A stretch of DNA of 64,000 bases from Salminus brasiliensis (Eukaryota; Chordata; Actinopteri; Characiformes; Bryconidae). The notes below the pieces were generated by a model. The model saw only the letters and a program-made list of their open reading frames with translations. It ran no database searches and had not been told where the DNA came from. The position numbers and the translations under genes are program-made. The stretch is from positions 16,907,709 to 16,971,708 of the forward strand of contig NC_132896.1 of the NCBI RefSeq assembly GCF_030463535.1, read 5' to 3'. Of the stretch, positions 1 through 55,877 are shown piece after piece (positions within the stretch are counted from its first letter, which is position 1; every line of letters begins with the position of its first letter).

Positions 1-19
1 TTGTCTGCAGTGACAAATC

Positions 20-330
20 TTGGACGAATCTTGGATGGGCAAACGGTTCTCTTTAATGGGTATATAAAGTTTATGTACACTTGTAGCAAAAAGGTTCAAT
101 GCAGCACTTTTTAGTGGAAGATTTAAAGAAAATGTTTAAAGAACCTCTGCTCTCTTAAAAAAGGAATTTTTCAAAGGTTCTTTAGTTACAGCAGTAGAAA
201 TGGATATATGGTTCTCCATAATAGTGAATAACCATTTAAACGTCTCATATGATTTTTTTTAAATGGGTGTATAGAACTGCCTTTACTAAAGGCTCTTGGA
301 GAACCTCTTTTTAAGTATGTTGAGGATCTT
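20..330. repeat. possible foldback element with GGTTCT and AGAACC motifs
   Basis: The stretch is rich in GGTTCT/AGAACC words on both strands, including AAAGAACCTCTG and GGTTCTTTAGTTAC. It resembles the foldback family seen more clearly at 44300-44510. Ends are not defined. Confidence 0.3.
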
Positions 331-2300
331 TAAAAATGATTCATTTAAGAAAACATCACCTGAACGTTATTTTTATAAGGAATGAAAGGTGGTTCATTGA
401 GTTGTGCTTATATCCGTGCTCAAACACACCATCTCTTAATTATCAGGTGTAATAAGTGTATTTAAGCAGGAAAGTCCCTAAAATGCTAGACATCCAGAAC
501 GCAAGAATCCTGTCCTACTACATCGCTCCAGAGAATGCAATGACTTGTGACTGAAATGGGTCAACTTTGCTATATTGAACATAAAGGTGTAATATCGTTC
601 TAAAGATTGTGGTGGAATTTGATGGAAGTAGTTGCTGTTCTTTGTCATTGTAGGGTAGTGTGGGTCCAGAAACATGGTGAAGCTGCAGTGCTTCCTGTTG
701 TCCGTGACCATAGGCCCCCCCATCAGCTTTACTTGTAAACAACGACTCAGACTGAGCTTGGCCAACATCTGCGGTTGTCTCTTACTACCATACATAATTC
801 CTGAGTGAATGGTTGTCCTTTTTTTGTTTTTAGTGGCAGTATAAATCTGGAGTCCGTCGACTTTTTGTCAAGTGCAAAAAGAGGCCTGGATAACTTAGTT
901 CAGATGATGTGCCCCAAACGTTTCCCAAACAGTCTCTGCTGTTTGGGAAATGTCTCCTGCTTGTCTGGGTCGCTTTTCTGTTATTTCATTGACAAATATT
1001 TCTATTAGAGCAGCTCTGTGGCAACACCATAGAGTCACAGCTATTTCAGTTCTGTTTGACAGACTGTCAGGGTTAGCGGAATTGTATGGGAACAAAATGG
1101 ACTGTTATAAATCTGAGCTGTGTGGACTTGAGATACATCATGTGAAATCTGGTCAAGGAGCTCTATTCTAGCTCCTTGGAGTAGGAGGAGCCTTTCCGGA
1201 CATATTTTTTGTGTCTGATGCTTCCTTGCTGGGTAAAGGTGGGGTAAATAACGTCGACCTCTATGACTACATCCGTCCTATTGTTCTAGCTCTGGGTGAG
1301 GGGACGTGCAGACTTACTCAACACACAGTCTCAGGAGTGGTCTGGATTGAGGACTGGGGAATGACAGGAATACAATGCCATTAATAGCCGTTATAGTGAT
1401 GGTGTTTGTTGGGGGGAATTATAGTTACAGAGAGTACAGTTGAATTTTTAGCTTCAAGGAATTTTGCCTTTAATTTGGCTCACGATGTTTGGCAGGGAGT
1501 CAGATCCTCTGGTGTACCCCCTCTGGTTTTGTGATTAATGGAGCATCCTGCCACTGGTGGCTGTGTTTTCCTTGGGAAGGCCAGTGGAAGTGGCAACATA
1601 GGGATTTGCATACATTCAATTGTTGCTGCAGAGAAACAATAACATATCCCAATAGGTGAGATACTTTAATTAGATGCACACGGGATGTTTTTCTTGCGGA
1701 TTACTTTTACAGACTCCATTGTGTTATAAAGTTGGGGGACGAGTGGCAGATCACCATCAGAACAATGTCATTGTGTTTTTTTACAGTGTAGAAAACCCAG
1801 CTCTTTGCCCCATTTAGTTCTATTTGTAAGTCATTCCATTAATTCAGAACCGCTACTCTACTTCTCGGCATAAGATCGGCATGTGTTGTGAGAAGTACAT
1901 AATATAACCTGTGAGATCTGCACTGAAATGCACTATTTCTGCCTCCATTTATGATATGCAGAAATGTACAGAAATATGTCATATGTGAAAATGATATGGG
2001 TAGCTTCTAGGTTTTCTAGAGAATAATAGAGCTCTCCTCAAGGTAGGAGACTCCTCAATAGTAACACAGTGATCATCCAATACCTAGTTCATTTAATCAG
2101 TCTTGATTCAGGTGAGCTGAGGTTGGAACTGAATAAATCCTGAATAAAAACTGAATGAATAAAGTGACTGGACACAGCGACTGCTCTTTACTGTGTTTTT
2201 CTAATCAGTAAGTCATTAACTTTACTTAATTGATTTCTATTCTTATTTTTATTGTATTTATGCTCATTAGTATCTGTTATTAGTATCTATTGTAATGTTA

Positions 2301-2632
2301 GGATGGCACACTGGTGTACCCGAGCAGGTGGTGTGGCCTGGGATTGTGAGTTTGACCTTCTCCCTGGTTACTGTTTGTGAAGATTTTTGATGTGTTCTCC
2401 CAATGTCCGTGTGGGTTTCCTCTGGGTACTGCAGTTTCCTCCCCACCCCCCAAAAACACATGGTAGGTAAAAAGGCTAAGGGTGGTTGTGTGAATGTGTG
2501 TAACCCTGTGATAGACTAGCACCCTGTCTAGGGGATGTTAGTGCCTTGTACACCATAATTCCGGGTAGGCTCCGTACCCACAGAGGCCTTGACCAGGGGA
2601 AAAGCATGTAAGAAGATAATTGGATGGCTAGA
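2301..2632 (+). repeat. SINE or LINE-like retroposon with GGATGG tail
   Basis: It follows a common fish retroposon layout: a middle part with the words TTCTCCC, GTGGGTTTCCTCTGGGTACT and TTTCCTCCCC, then CCTGTGATAGACTAGCACCC and GGGTAGGCTCCG, ending near ATTGGATGG. I recognise the family by its text, not by a name. The copy is moderately decayed. Confidence 0.65.
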
Positions 2633-3163
2633 TATAATGTAATGATTATGCAGGAAAGGTTTGGATGGCCTATTTTTTGTTAATTTGTAAAAAGCTCTCT
2701 ACTAAACCATAGCGTTGCATTGGTCAGTCAATGTATGAAGGGAGAACAGGAGAGGTATTCATACAGTATATAGTAGCTATCTGTATGTCTAGCACTGTAG
2801 GTGTCTCTCAGTCTGCAGTCCTGGTATTTCTAGCGATCTTGTAGACTTGCTTGACGTCATTGTCCACCATTCAAGGACAATTCCAGTACTAAAGGACAGA
2901 GTACTGGGAACAGTTAAAATTGCCGGAAACATTCTTGGTTTGGCCCAAATACTGATGATGCATCAGTTGGTAATTTGCCAACATGAGTGATCTGAAAGTT
3001 TTGTAATTCATTGTAACAGTGTTGCAAAGGCGAGAGGAGGAGAGTTAGATCCTTAAGCATTCTTTTTCCTTTCCCAGTTCAAAGTGGATGTAGCAGAAAT
3101 ATACTTGGGTGAAAATGAAAAGGATCCACATCTTAGCAAATTAAAGTACATAAAAGAGAAACA

Positions 3164-3613
3164 TTTCAAGTTTCAAGTTTCAGGTTTATTTGTCATTTGC
3201 ACGTCAGGACATTTATGCATTGAAATGCTTGTGGTGAAGCTCAGGTTGATGCTCTACAGGAGGACAAAACGATATACATACTAAACATATTAAAATAAAG
3301 GTATATAAAAAATTATAATAAAGAAATACAAAATACACACAACATATACACAAAATACAGAATATACAAAGACAGGAGGGATCTGTAGAAATTCTCTGAT
3401 ATGTACATTAATGAGACAGGTATAGTCTGAGAGAGAGTGGAGCTAAATATAAATATGTATGTTTATGTCTATTCCTGTTGTATAAAGTGACTTAGTGATG
3501 TTGTCCACAGCAGTGATATATAGAGTATTAATAATAAAGTGTCCGAGTGCAGTAGTGTTGGTGAAAGGTTCACAGCTTGTTCAGGAACCTGATGGCTTGT
3601 GGGTAGAACATTG
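3164..3613 (-). repeat. retroposon fragment with TTTCAAG repeats at its 3' end
   Basis: The left edge has tandem CAAGTTT units followed by TTTATTTGTCATTTGCAC and a GAAATGCTTGTG segment, then AT-rich sequence and GAACCTGATGGCTTGTGGG. This layout matches a LINE-type 3' end inserted on the minus strand in many fish genomes. No ORF survives. Confidence 0.55.
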
Positions 3614-4329
3614 TGTTTGAACATTTTTACCATAAATTGGAAGTTTTTTGGTAGTGTGACAACTAATCAGCAGTACTAGGTAAATGTGCAAACTTGTGAG
3701 CAGTTTCATTTTATGCAGATATCAATTTAGTTGGATTTTTTTATTTAAAAAAAAATTATATTTAAATGAAGTAGAAGTCAACTGACTGGCATTAAAAAGT
3801 CTGTACAAGCATGAGTATAAACAGCAAATGTCTGTAGTTAGTTTTATGTGATAATGTTTTAAATGTACAGTAACTTACAATTGTTCAAGTATTTTCAACC
3901 TCAGATTTTGACAAAGTGATGAAATCTGTATTGAAATCTCAGGCAAGGAAGAGGCTGGCATTCACATTTAAACTCAACAGTTAAACTCTTCTAGGTGTGT
4001 TCTCTGTTCTCATGGTCTTGGAAGCTCATTCTTGGAAAGTAACTTGGCAAAAGGGTTCTTTCCAGGAACACGTAAACACAGTTTTTTGTGCTCTTTTTTA
4101 TTGGGAAATGCCCCCAGTTGCACAGTTGCACATTGAAAGAAATCAATCTGGGCTGATGGTGCAGCTGATAATATACTGTACTCAGAGACCTAGTTAGGTC
4201 TCTAGGTACCTAGGTGAAACATGTCTAACAGAACATTTACAGAGATGCCTCAGCAACTAAATATAATATGAGATTTTCCAGTATTTGTGTTTCCGCTCTT
4301 TACCTTCACTACAGCTTCCATTCTCTACA

Positions 4330-4680
4330 GAAGGCATGATCACGTTCAGTTCTACAGAGAAACCTGCAGGGAGATTTGTCCACACCTCTAAAGTTTAGTT
4401 GTAGATAGAGTTAGAGCATTATCTGCTTGTTACAATCCAAGCCCTAGACTTGGAGTGGTCAGTCTGCTGTTTGGAAACAGCAGCAGCTTAAGCAGTTTCC
4501 AAAAGTTTCTTATTTTTCTCTTTGCTTTACTCTGTAGGAGCTTCATGATCACTGACTCATCTTCTGATAATGGATAAAGGGACAGAAACAGCTGTAGATG
4601 TTTTCTCCTCTCTCCCAAAGATGACAGATTTAAGTCCTGTTTATCTGATGGGAGCAGTTCAATCTAATTAAAAATCCCAT
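4330..4680 (+). repeat. diverged repeat, arm A of an inverted pair
   Basis: Shares ordered blocks with the reverse complement of 6230-6520: AGAGAAACCTGCAGGGAGAT, then CACACCTCTAAAGT, and later GTAGATGTTTTCTCCTCTCT and ATTTAAG. The blocks keep the same order and similar spacing. The family is unknown to me. Confidence 0.6.
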
Positions 4681-4852
4681 ATTTATCTGTATCTGTTGTG
4701 GATAATCTTTTATCTCATCTCTTCAGAAATATTTCCAGCAAAATGATTAATCTGGACCTAGAAACTGGTCTATTGTGTTTGCACAATAATGTTTATAGGC
4801 AGATCACAGTAAATGCTGTAGAGGTGCCCTATACAGACTGATGACTGAGTGG

Positions 4853-5078
4853 TTGGTGTGGCGCAACAGATAATACCACTATTATCTATTATCTGTTAGC
4901 TACCTCACCACATGGGAGACTGGGGTTTGATTCCCAGTCTGGGTGGCTATGCAGTGCTACACCAATAAGAGTCCTTGGGAAAGACTCCTAACACTACATT
5001 GGCCCACCTTTGTAATACAAGTAACCTTAAAAGTCGCTCTGGATAAGAGTGTCAGCTAAATGCCATAAATGATGAATG
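4853..5078 (+). repeat. tRNA-derived SINE with an HpaI-like tail
   Basis: The head has a degenerate Pol III A box near GTGGCGCAACAG and a B box GGTTTGATTCC at 4924-4934. The tail TCGCTCTGGATAAGAGTGTC, then AGCTAAATGCC, is the LINE-related tail known from salmonid HpaI-type SINEs (GTCTGCTAAATG). Confidence 0.8.
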
Positions 5079-5570
5079 ACACGTCTCTTCTATTTTGCAG
5101 ATAAGATGTGTTTGTATGGGAAAACAGTAGGTGTATGTTAATATCCAGATAGAGATTTCTGAAGCTTCCCAACATCCTTCCCCTTTTTGTTTGCAATTCA
5201 CTTTCCTAAATCAGTTTACATCTTATGCATCCTCTGCAGTTGGGTGTAACTTACACCGCTCATCTAAGTCGGTCTTCTATTTTCTGTTTAATAATGATGC
5301 CACATTTCTAGTAAATACACTAGATCTTTTTGGACACGCCCAGTATCATTGCTGGTGGGCACTGTTGTCCCAAAGGAAACCTTGTGTTGGGACGGTAATG
5401 ATTAAGAGAGCCTTCCTTTCCCACTGGAAGAGGTATTGTCCTGGTGACAGACAGACTGCCGACACCTCGCCCCACTCAGGAAGTGTGTCTCCTTGGCCAA
5501 GGAGCTGGAGGAAGGGCCCACACTGGTGACACACGGCCTGACCACCTTCCAGTCTAAAAAAAACACTGAA

Positions 5571-5634
5571 CACGATTCAGTGGAAAGCTGTACAGTAATG
5601 AGATGCAGAAACTGTAGCTATTATACGGGAAGAT
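5571..5634 (+). repeat. local direct repeat, copy 1
   Basis: Contains AGTGGAAAGCTGTACAGTAA and TGAGATGCAGAAACTGTAGC; repeated nearly unchanged at 5734-5797. Confidence 0.85.
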
Positions 5635-5644
5635 TATTATCTCA

Positions 5645-5730
5645 AAAATAAAGCATCTCTAATTCCTGCACCGTGTTTGTAGGGTCAACTTGCCCAATGA
5701 CAATACTCAGCAAGAGGGGCATAAAGTCCT
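5645..5730 (+). repeat. dispersed repeat unit, copy 1
   Basis: Contains CTAATTCCTGCA, TGTTTGTAGGGTCAAC, TGCCCAATGACAA and CTCAGCAAGAGGGG. It matches 8983-9065 in order and length. Confidence 0.85.
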
Positions 5731-5733
5731 CAA

Positions 5734-5797
5734 CACGATCCAGTGGAAAGCTGTACAGTAATGAGATGCAGAAACTGTAGCTATTATGCATGAAGAT
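5734..5797 (+). repeat. local direct repeat, copy 2
   Basis: Second copy of 5571-5634, with only a few differences over about 57 bases. The two copies flank a unit (5645-5730) that recurs at 8983-9065. Confidence 0.85.
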
Positions 5798-6229
5798 TCA
5801 TTTGCTTCAGATTTTTCAGAACCAAAGCAAAAATACACCAAAGCTTTAACATATTCAGACTGATCGAACATGAGTCTCACCGGCCCAAAACCCGTGCTGC
5901 GCAAAATGGCAATGGAGCTACTGTGAGCTTTAGGATGTTCCAGTTATGATTTACATTGTTCTTTTCTTTAATTTTACCCCTGAGGTCTAAAATTTCTCTT
6001 TATTGCTTAGGATTAAACCGGCTGTGCTTTGATACTGGGCTTTTAAGACTGATTAGCAGTACTGTAAGTCAGACACCAGTCTTCATTCATCTAATTTCCA
6101 GTCAAACAGGTCATTCATTTTATAGGAGATTCTTCTGAGAGGATTAGATACTCAATTTGCACAAGGAAGAGGAACAGAAATAAGTGAAAGAGGTTCAATA
6201 AAGTGTTACAATTATACAGAAAACGTAAT

Positions 6230-6520
6230 TCTAACAACCTTGCAAGTCTCGGTGGATCACAAACACTTCTACAACTTAAATATGTTCACCTTTAAGAGAG
6301 AGGAGAAAATCAAGAAAACATCCACAGGTGTTTCTGTTTATCCTCCCACTGTTAAAAGACAATCAACAATGTGAGTCTGAGTCTGGACTTTAACATTAGT
6401 AAATGTGTTCAGGATCCCTTGGATGGTGAGAAGCAGAAAATGCTCAAACTTCTAAGGCTGGACTTTGGAGGTGTGGAACAATCTCCCTGCAGATTTCTCT
6501 GAAAAATGAGAGACCCCTTT
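6230..6520 (-). repeat. diverged repeat, arm B of an inverted pair
   Basis: On the minus strand this reads AGAGAAATCTGCAGGGAGAT, CACACCTCCAAAGT, GTGGATGTTTTC, TTTTCTCCTCTCTCTTAAAG and ATTTAAG, in the same order as 4330-4680. Confidence 0.6.
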
Positions 6521-6819
6521 AAAGAACAGAAGCTGTGTTTATGCATTAATATTTCATGACAAAAATGAACAAATTCCAAATTCAGTTTTCTGTGATTTTA
6601 TCAAAAAATGTAAAAAACAACCAAAAGTCATTTCCAAGTCATTTCTGAGCATTTGTATTGGTCTGTTTGTGAAATTTTCACAGATTTAAATGTAGGAAAA
6701 AGTATAAAACAGCAAAAATGGAGATACAGGTCTTCATACAGACCAACAATGATGTGCTGCTGCCTGTGTGTGAGTGAGCATTTTTAAGTAAATCATTAGG
6801 CTACAATATGCTGTTATAT

Positions 6820-8487
6820 ATAAATATATAGATCTTTATTTATGCTTGGTTAATATTAAAATACATTTATAATGCAAAACAAAATACATAGAAAATCTCA
6901 GTGCATACATTTGACTTTTTTTCAATGGACACAAATCAGTCATCAATAATACAAATATTATTTGGCAGTACATTTGGTTTGGAAGGTGGTCTGATCAACC
7001 ACTGAATGCAATACTGGCAAATACATAAAATGATACAAGTAACAAACATGGAGTAACAGCTCTCTCCTTTGGCTAGATGGCTACAGTCCTGGCTTGACTA
7101 ATGCAAGGCCACACATCTCTTTAGTTCTGTACAATCGTTACGACATAGTTAATACTGGCATTACCTACAAGTGTGCACACGCTTCTGCTATAATTTATGA
7201 TGACCATTAATATGTAGTGACCAGCCTGTTGATATTATATGCATTTAGTATTCCTTTAGCCTGCCCTGCAAGCCCTAGTAGGATTATAACACAAACATGG
7301 ATCAATTGTGTTCCCATTAAAGGTTCTCGATAAACTGGTTAATAAGTGGAATATTACCATTTCCCGCAGTTATCATGTATACAGTGTAAACAGCCTACAA
7401 GCCTGGTATTAGACAGTGAAATGTGACCGTGTATCAATGAAAGGCAGGACAGACAAAATCTTTTAGTGTGATGACTCTGCGTTTAATCTTTCAGAATGTT
7501 TCACATTAAAGGTGCATGGATTAGTTACTCTATCACTACTCTGCTCTACTATTGAAGATTTTGTTAACAGTTTGGGCAGAAGCTGTCAGGTACAGCTAGA
7601 CACACTAAATGTCTGCTAAAAATCCTTCATATTAGGAGCATCAAGGACACAGGACAAACATTCGACCCTCAGATCAGGTTTTATCCACCTGCAAACTCTT
7701 GTTTTTTGCCCCAGTCAGTTAAAGCACAGTGTTAATTTTGACAGATTCGAATTAGAATCTAGAGGCTACTATATGAATTGCCATCATAAAAAATAATGCA
7801 AATATAAAATGCTGAAGCCTGAACAGAAAAACGTGTACAATTTTAGCGAGTCAGGGTTGTTTTTGTATCCAATGATAAAAAAAACAAACATTCAAGAGCT
7901 TAAGTACACATCGAAAAATAAAAAATCTAAATAAAAGTAAAATAAAATATCAAATAACTTTCCAGTTTCTTAACATTAAAATAATCAGATTAGTAAAGCA
8001 ATAAGGAATTTCTTATTTTTTCCATCCTGACTGCGCGAGTCATCTAAAACACCAGCCACCAGTCTGTAAGACGATGAGATCTGACTGAAGAAATGTATGC
8101 TATAGCTGAAACATGTTGTGCTTCTCGTGTTCACAGTAGATAACAGAAATACCTGAGGTGGTCTATAGCTGTATCTGTGGCTATCACAGTGGTGCAGGGC
8201 GACATGGTTCAGCAGCTTTTAGGAGGCAGTACACGCTCTTATTACTGTACACCGGTGGATCTCTTTCAGAAAAAGTGCCAAGATACATGTTAGGTAGCAG
8301 TACTAAGGCCTTTTTCATCAGCTATCTTACTGAGCAAATGACATGCCATCTTTTTCCTGGCCTAGTTAAAAAAAAAGAAAGAAAATGGATTAAAAAGAAC
8401 CAATAATGTCTAAGGGTCAGTCAGCGGGGTTTGCCTGGGTTCGGTAAGGGATTGCCGAGTCCTGGTGGCCTTCGGGTTGAGGCAAAC
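6820..8487 (-). other. kdrl: probable 3' UTR of kdrl
   Basis: The sequence from the stop codon down to a possible poly(A) signal at 6835-6840 contains no other gene and is AT-rich, as expected of a vertebrate 3' UTR. No splice-like ORF or recognised repeat dominates it. The end point rests only on the hexamer, so the true end could lie elsewhere. Confidence 0.4.
6835..6840 (-). terminator. candidate poly(A) signal AATAAA
   Basis: AATAAA on the minus strand, about 1.65 kb after the kdrl stop codon. A weaker ATTAAA sits near 7484-7489. I see no clear GT-rich element just downstream, so this is only a candidate. Confidence 0.35.
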
Positions 8488-52617
<44,130 letters not shown>

Positions 52618-52726
52618 CTGCAGGAAATACAACAGAACACAGGGCTTCAGAAACAGAATGCCAGTACTACCACCCCTCATTACTGGCACAGCTATACATA
52701 TAATAAGGATGAGTGAGTGTGCCCAC

Positions 52727-52749
52727 AAGTAAAACAGAGCATATCTGCT

Positions 52750-52799
<50 letters not shown>

Positions 52800-52826
52800 C
52801 ATATGCAGATATGCTCTGTTTTACTT
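52727..52826. repeat. palindrome with an AT microsatellite at its centre
   Basis: Arms 52727-52748 and 52805-52826 are exact reverse complements (AAGTAAAACAGAGCATATCT plus GC). The centre is an AT dinucleotide run (52753-52796). It ends about 110 bases upstream of exon 2 on the gene's strand. It may be a small inverted-repeat element expanded by AT slippage. Confidence 0.9.
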
Positions 52827-53761
52827 TATTAACTAATTCTTAAAGTAAAACACACACATCAGTTCAGTTCTATATTAATGTTAGCTATTAAAAATGTTCA
52901 ATGTCCTGTGCAATTAATGGAGTAGCCATGATGCTACTTGAAAACTATTGTCTACTCTTACCAAACTTCAAAATGTGGCTGAGGAAATGTTTGTTGCATT
53001 CTTTTATTAATTCAATTAAATTCTAATTTCAAAATAAATTATGCACTGAATACTGGAACATTTGATCATAGCATATTTTCCAGCAGTTGGGTTATGCATA
53101 ATAACAGTATTGAATTATGGTAGCATTACTCACTTATGATAATAAGTAATATTATCTCATGATTAATAAGTAATATTCATATTATAATAATATACATAAG
53201 AATATGTAATATTATTCATGTGGCAGATTTTCATCATGTGCCCCTACAACAAACACAAATGCTGCATCCCAGGCCCCACACTACCTGAGTAAACAGGATG
53301 CAAAACTAGTGCACCACCATTAAGGATTGCAAGGATTGGATGCATTTGTTAGTGTAGATGTTTGTGCTTTGGGAGGCAATCTGTACAAAAAGATTAAATT
53401 ATCTTATGATTAGAAAGTATCTGACCGCTCTGTCGTTGTCTGTCATCATCATTAGTCAAATCTCTGACTCCTAACAATCTTTACTTCCTAAACTGATTGA
53501 TGCAGGACATTCTAAGAGGTTCCAATGCAAGTGTTTTTTGAGCTCATGTTTTTGGAGCTCTGAGTGCTTCTACTTGTTTTGTAGAGGTGTACCGTCACGC
53601 AAATCATTTTTTCACATAAGCAGCAATAGTTTTACTTGAGTCTGGGTTTAGACTACTCTGCCTGTATCTGTTTGTATAAAAAAAAACACAATACCCTCTA
53701 GTAGCATTATTTACTAACAGTACTACAGATTTAAGTACAGGACCATGCATTATGTTCTGAG

Positions 53762-54070
53762 TAGGGCTGTGAATTGGAAAGAACCTGACCATACGATATG
53801 TATCATATTACAGAGGTTACAGAGGCAATATATTGCAAAACTGTAAGCAATGTTTTTTTTTTTTAACTGTAAGAAAACTGTATTTTTTTTATATTTTATC
53901 CAATCAGAACAGTTGGATCTAAAGACTGCTATCTAGAGGTTGAGGTTTAAACACTACACAAAATAAACCACTGTCTGAGGCCAATCTTTTTGAAAATCGA
54001 TACAGTATTGCGAAACATAATATCGTGATACTTTGATATATATATATATCGATATTTTCTTACACCCCTA
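53762..54070. mobile_element. non-autonomous hAT-type element with 8-base target duplication
   Basis: The ends are TAGGGCTGTG on the left and CACCCCTA on the right (reverse complement TAGGGGTG). Flanks are GTTCTGAG (53754-53761) and GTTCTGAA (54071-54078), an 8-base duplication with one mismatch. The interior has the CGATAC and ATATCG words typical of a widespread fish hAT MITE. No transposase is present. Confidence 0.85.
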
Positions 54071-54371
54071 GTTCTGAAAACTACACTTCTCATTCCACAT
54101 GAGTAAAACTGGAATTTAGAGTTGTTAAGAGACACTGCTCTTCTGGAAATCACCGCAAGTTGAGTGGGTCTCACATCAAGCTCACCAAAGCATGACTGTT
54201 TTATGCTCTGATTCACTGTTACGCAAGTACACTTCCGCTCCCATGTGGAGCGCTAGGATCCGGTTCAGTAGAGTCCTGTCCAGTCTGCTCAGGACAGCTT
54301 TACGCTGGCAGTACAGTGGAAGCAATGAGCCTCATTTAACAAGCTTGTGCAGGATCAGATTTTGATAGTAG

Positions 54372-54387
54372 AGTGTGTGTGTGTGTG
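54372..54387 (+). repeat. short GT microsatellite
   Basis: Eight GT units in intron 1. Confidence 0.8.
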
Positions 54388-55502
54388 GGGCGATTCATCA
54401 CTTTGTGACTGGCCTTGGTGCTTCAGTTCACACTCAGGTGAAATGTATCACCAGATGGGCCCATTTGGCATTCAAATCTGTGGTTCACAGGTTTGTTGAA
54501 CCCACTTGAGATTTCTGGATGATTTTCATGCTCAACCTACTCATATTTCATGTTTACTAAATCAGGCCCGGCATACGCGTGTGTGTGTGCGTGAGGACAC
54601 GCTGAAGAGGTAGGGAGGAAGACCAGGGGTGCAGCTGTGCCCCCACTACAGAGAGGTCACCTCTGTCAGCACATGTGTGGTCAAAACCGGAGAGAACCAG
54701 GCAGACCCAGATGAGCCTGAGCAGTGTCCTCAAGCACTTCCTTCAGATCACTCAGTCAATTCAGCTCCGACTACCTTCTTTTTCTGTCCCTTACATAATG
54801 CCACCCCCACCTTTTTTTTTTCTTTTCTCCAATGGAGCTTTTCATTGAGCGCTGACCTTGTGTGGTCTCTGCTGCACGCTATTATTACTTGTGTGGAGCT
54901 GAAACATTGTTGGACTGGAGAATCACGCTTGGTGTGAGGCCAGTTCAAACTGCTGATGGGCAGAGGGAGTAGCGCTCAGCATAGGAAGCCCTGGCGGTCT
55001 CCCTGCTGCCCAGGGCGGCTGACAGTCATATCATAAGTGATTTCCTTCTTTTGATTCTACTCCCCAAACGGCTCTTGTTTACTGTGTGTGTTGGTAGCTC
55101 ATGCAGCTAGGCAAAAAGGCACCTATTTTAATGTGCCATTCTAAAGAGCCATTCTTATTTTTCCTGAAGTTCACTTGCATCATTTGTGGGGTTTGATGTA
55201 CCAAAATCACATAGAATTCATTTTTACAAGACTATTTTCCAACCGCTTTTTGTAAAAATGGCAGTTTTTGTAAAGCATGCTTTGTGACTGATATATTTAA
55301 ATGACCTCTCTCGAGCCTCATTCAGAGAGCAGTCTGGTCTGAAATATACTATAACTGAACTATACAGTAAGTTTAGCTTCCATATGCTCCTTTTCCTTTC
55401 CAACCATGTCCCTAATACTGTGTAGTCCCCCGCGTTCTTTTACCTGTCAAGGCATGGACTGTGTAAGTTGTGTGATGGGGCCTTCATGGATCATGTCAAT
55501 GT

Positions 55503-55700
55503 TGGGCAGTGTTGGCTCAGCGGTTATAAGGGTTATGGGTTCGATACCTGGGCTCAGCAAGCTGCCACTTTTGGGTCCATGAGCAAAGCCCTTCACCTTT
55601 TCTGCCCCCAGTTCACTATAGACACCATGGATGGGTCAAATGCAGAGGACACATTTCGCAGTACATATTATAGGGACAAATACTTGCACCTTTACCTTTA
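55503..55700 (+). repeat. tRNA-derived SINE, decayed copy
   Basis: A box TGGCTCAGCGG at 55513-55523 and a degenerate B box GGGTTCGATACC at 55537-55548. The tail has GCAGAGGACACATTTCGCAG and ACTTGCACCTTTACC, like the copy at 62048-62346. Confidence 0.85.
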
Positions 55701-55761
55701 ACCACTGCTAACTAGGAACACCCCACAAGACCTACTCTTTTGGAGAGAATATGACCCAGTG

Positions 55762-55862
55762 CTCTAGCCATCACAATTTGGCCCTTGTGGCTCAGATCCT
55801 TACGCTTGCTTAGGCTGTCAGACCTGTCAGTGGTTTTAATGTTATGGCTGACTGGTGTATAT
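55762..55862 (+). mobile_element. DNA transposon terminus
   Basis: Reads CATCACAATTTGGCCCTTGT, GATCCTTACGCTTGC, then GTCAGTGGTTTTAATGTTAT and GGCTGACTGGTGTATA. This is the end of a common fish DNA transposon whose inverted repeat starts TATACAC. It has been extended by an AT run (55857-55877). The other end is absent. Confidence 0.65.
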
Positions 55863-55877
55863 ATATATATATATATA
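55857..55877 (+). repeat. AT microsatellite
   Basis: AT dinucleotides directly at the transposon terminus. Confidence 0.9.

Larger units (their letters stand above)
1..6819. other. intergenic region downstream of kdrl
   Basis: I see no coding gene here. The longest open frames (minus 478-795 and plus 5131-5529) match nothing I recognise and have no gene structure. What can be named are dispersed repeats: a possible foldback element near the left end, retroposons at 2301-2632, 3164-3613 and 4853-5078, an inverted repeat pair at 4330-4680 and 6230-6520, and local duplications at 5571-5797. Confidence 0.6.

Noticed and set aside
478..795. 105-residue minus-strand open frame
   Set aside because: Matches no family I know and lies in repeat-like intergenic sequence.
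5131..5529. 132-residue plus-strand open frame
   Set aside because: No recognisable domain, no splice or transcript context, and composition like surrounding noncoding sequence.
54290..54340. Candidate exon 1 (MRLIASTVLP before GTAAAG)
   Set aside because: Ends in the wrong phase for exon 2 and is too short for a signal peptide.
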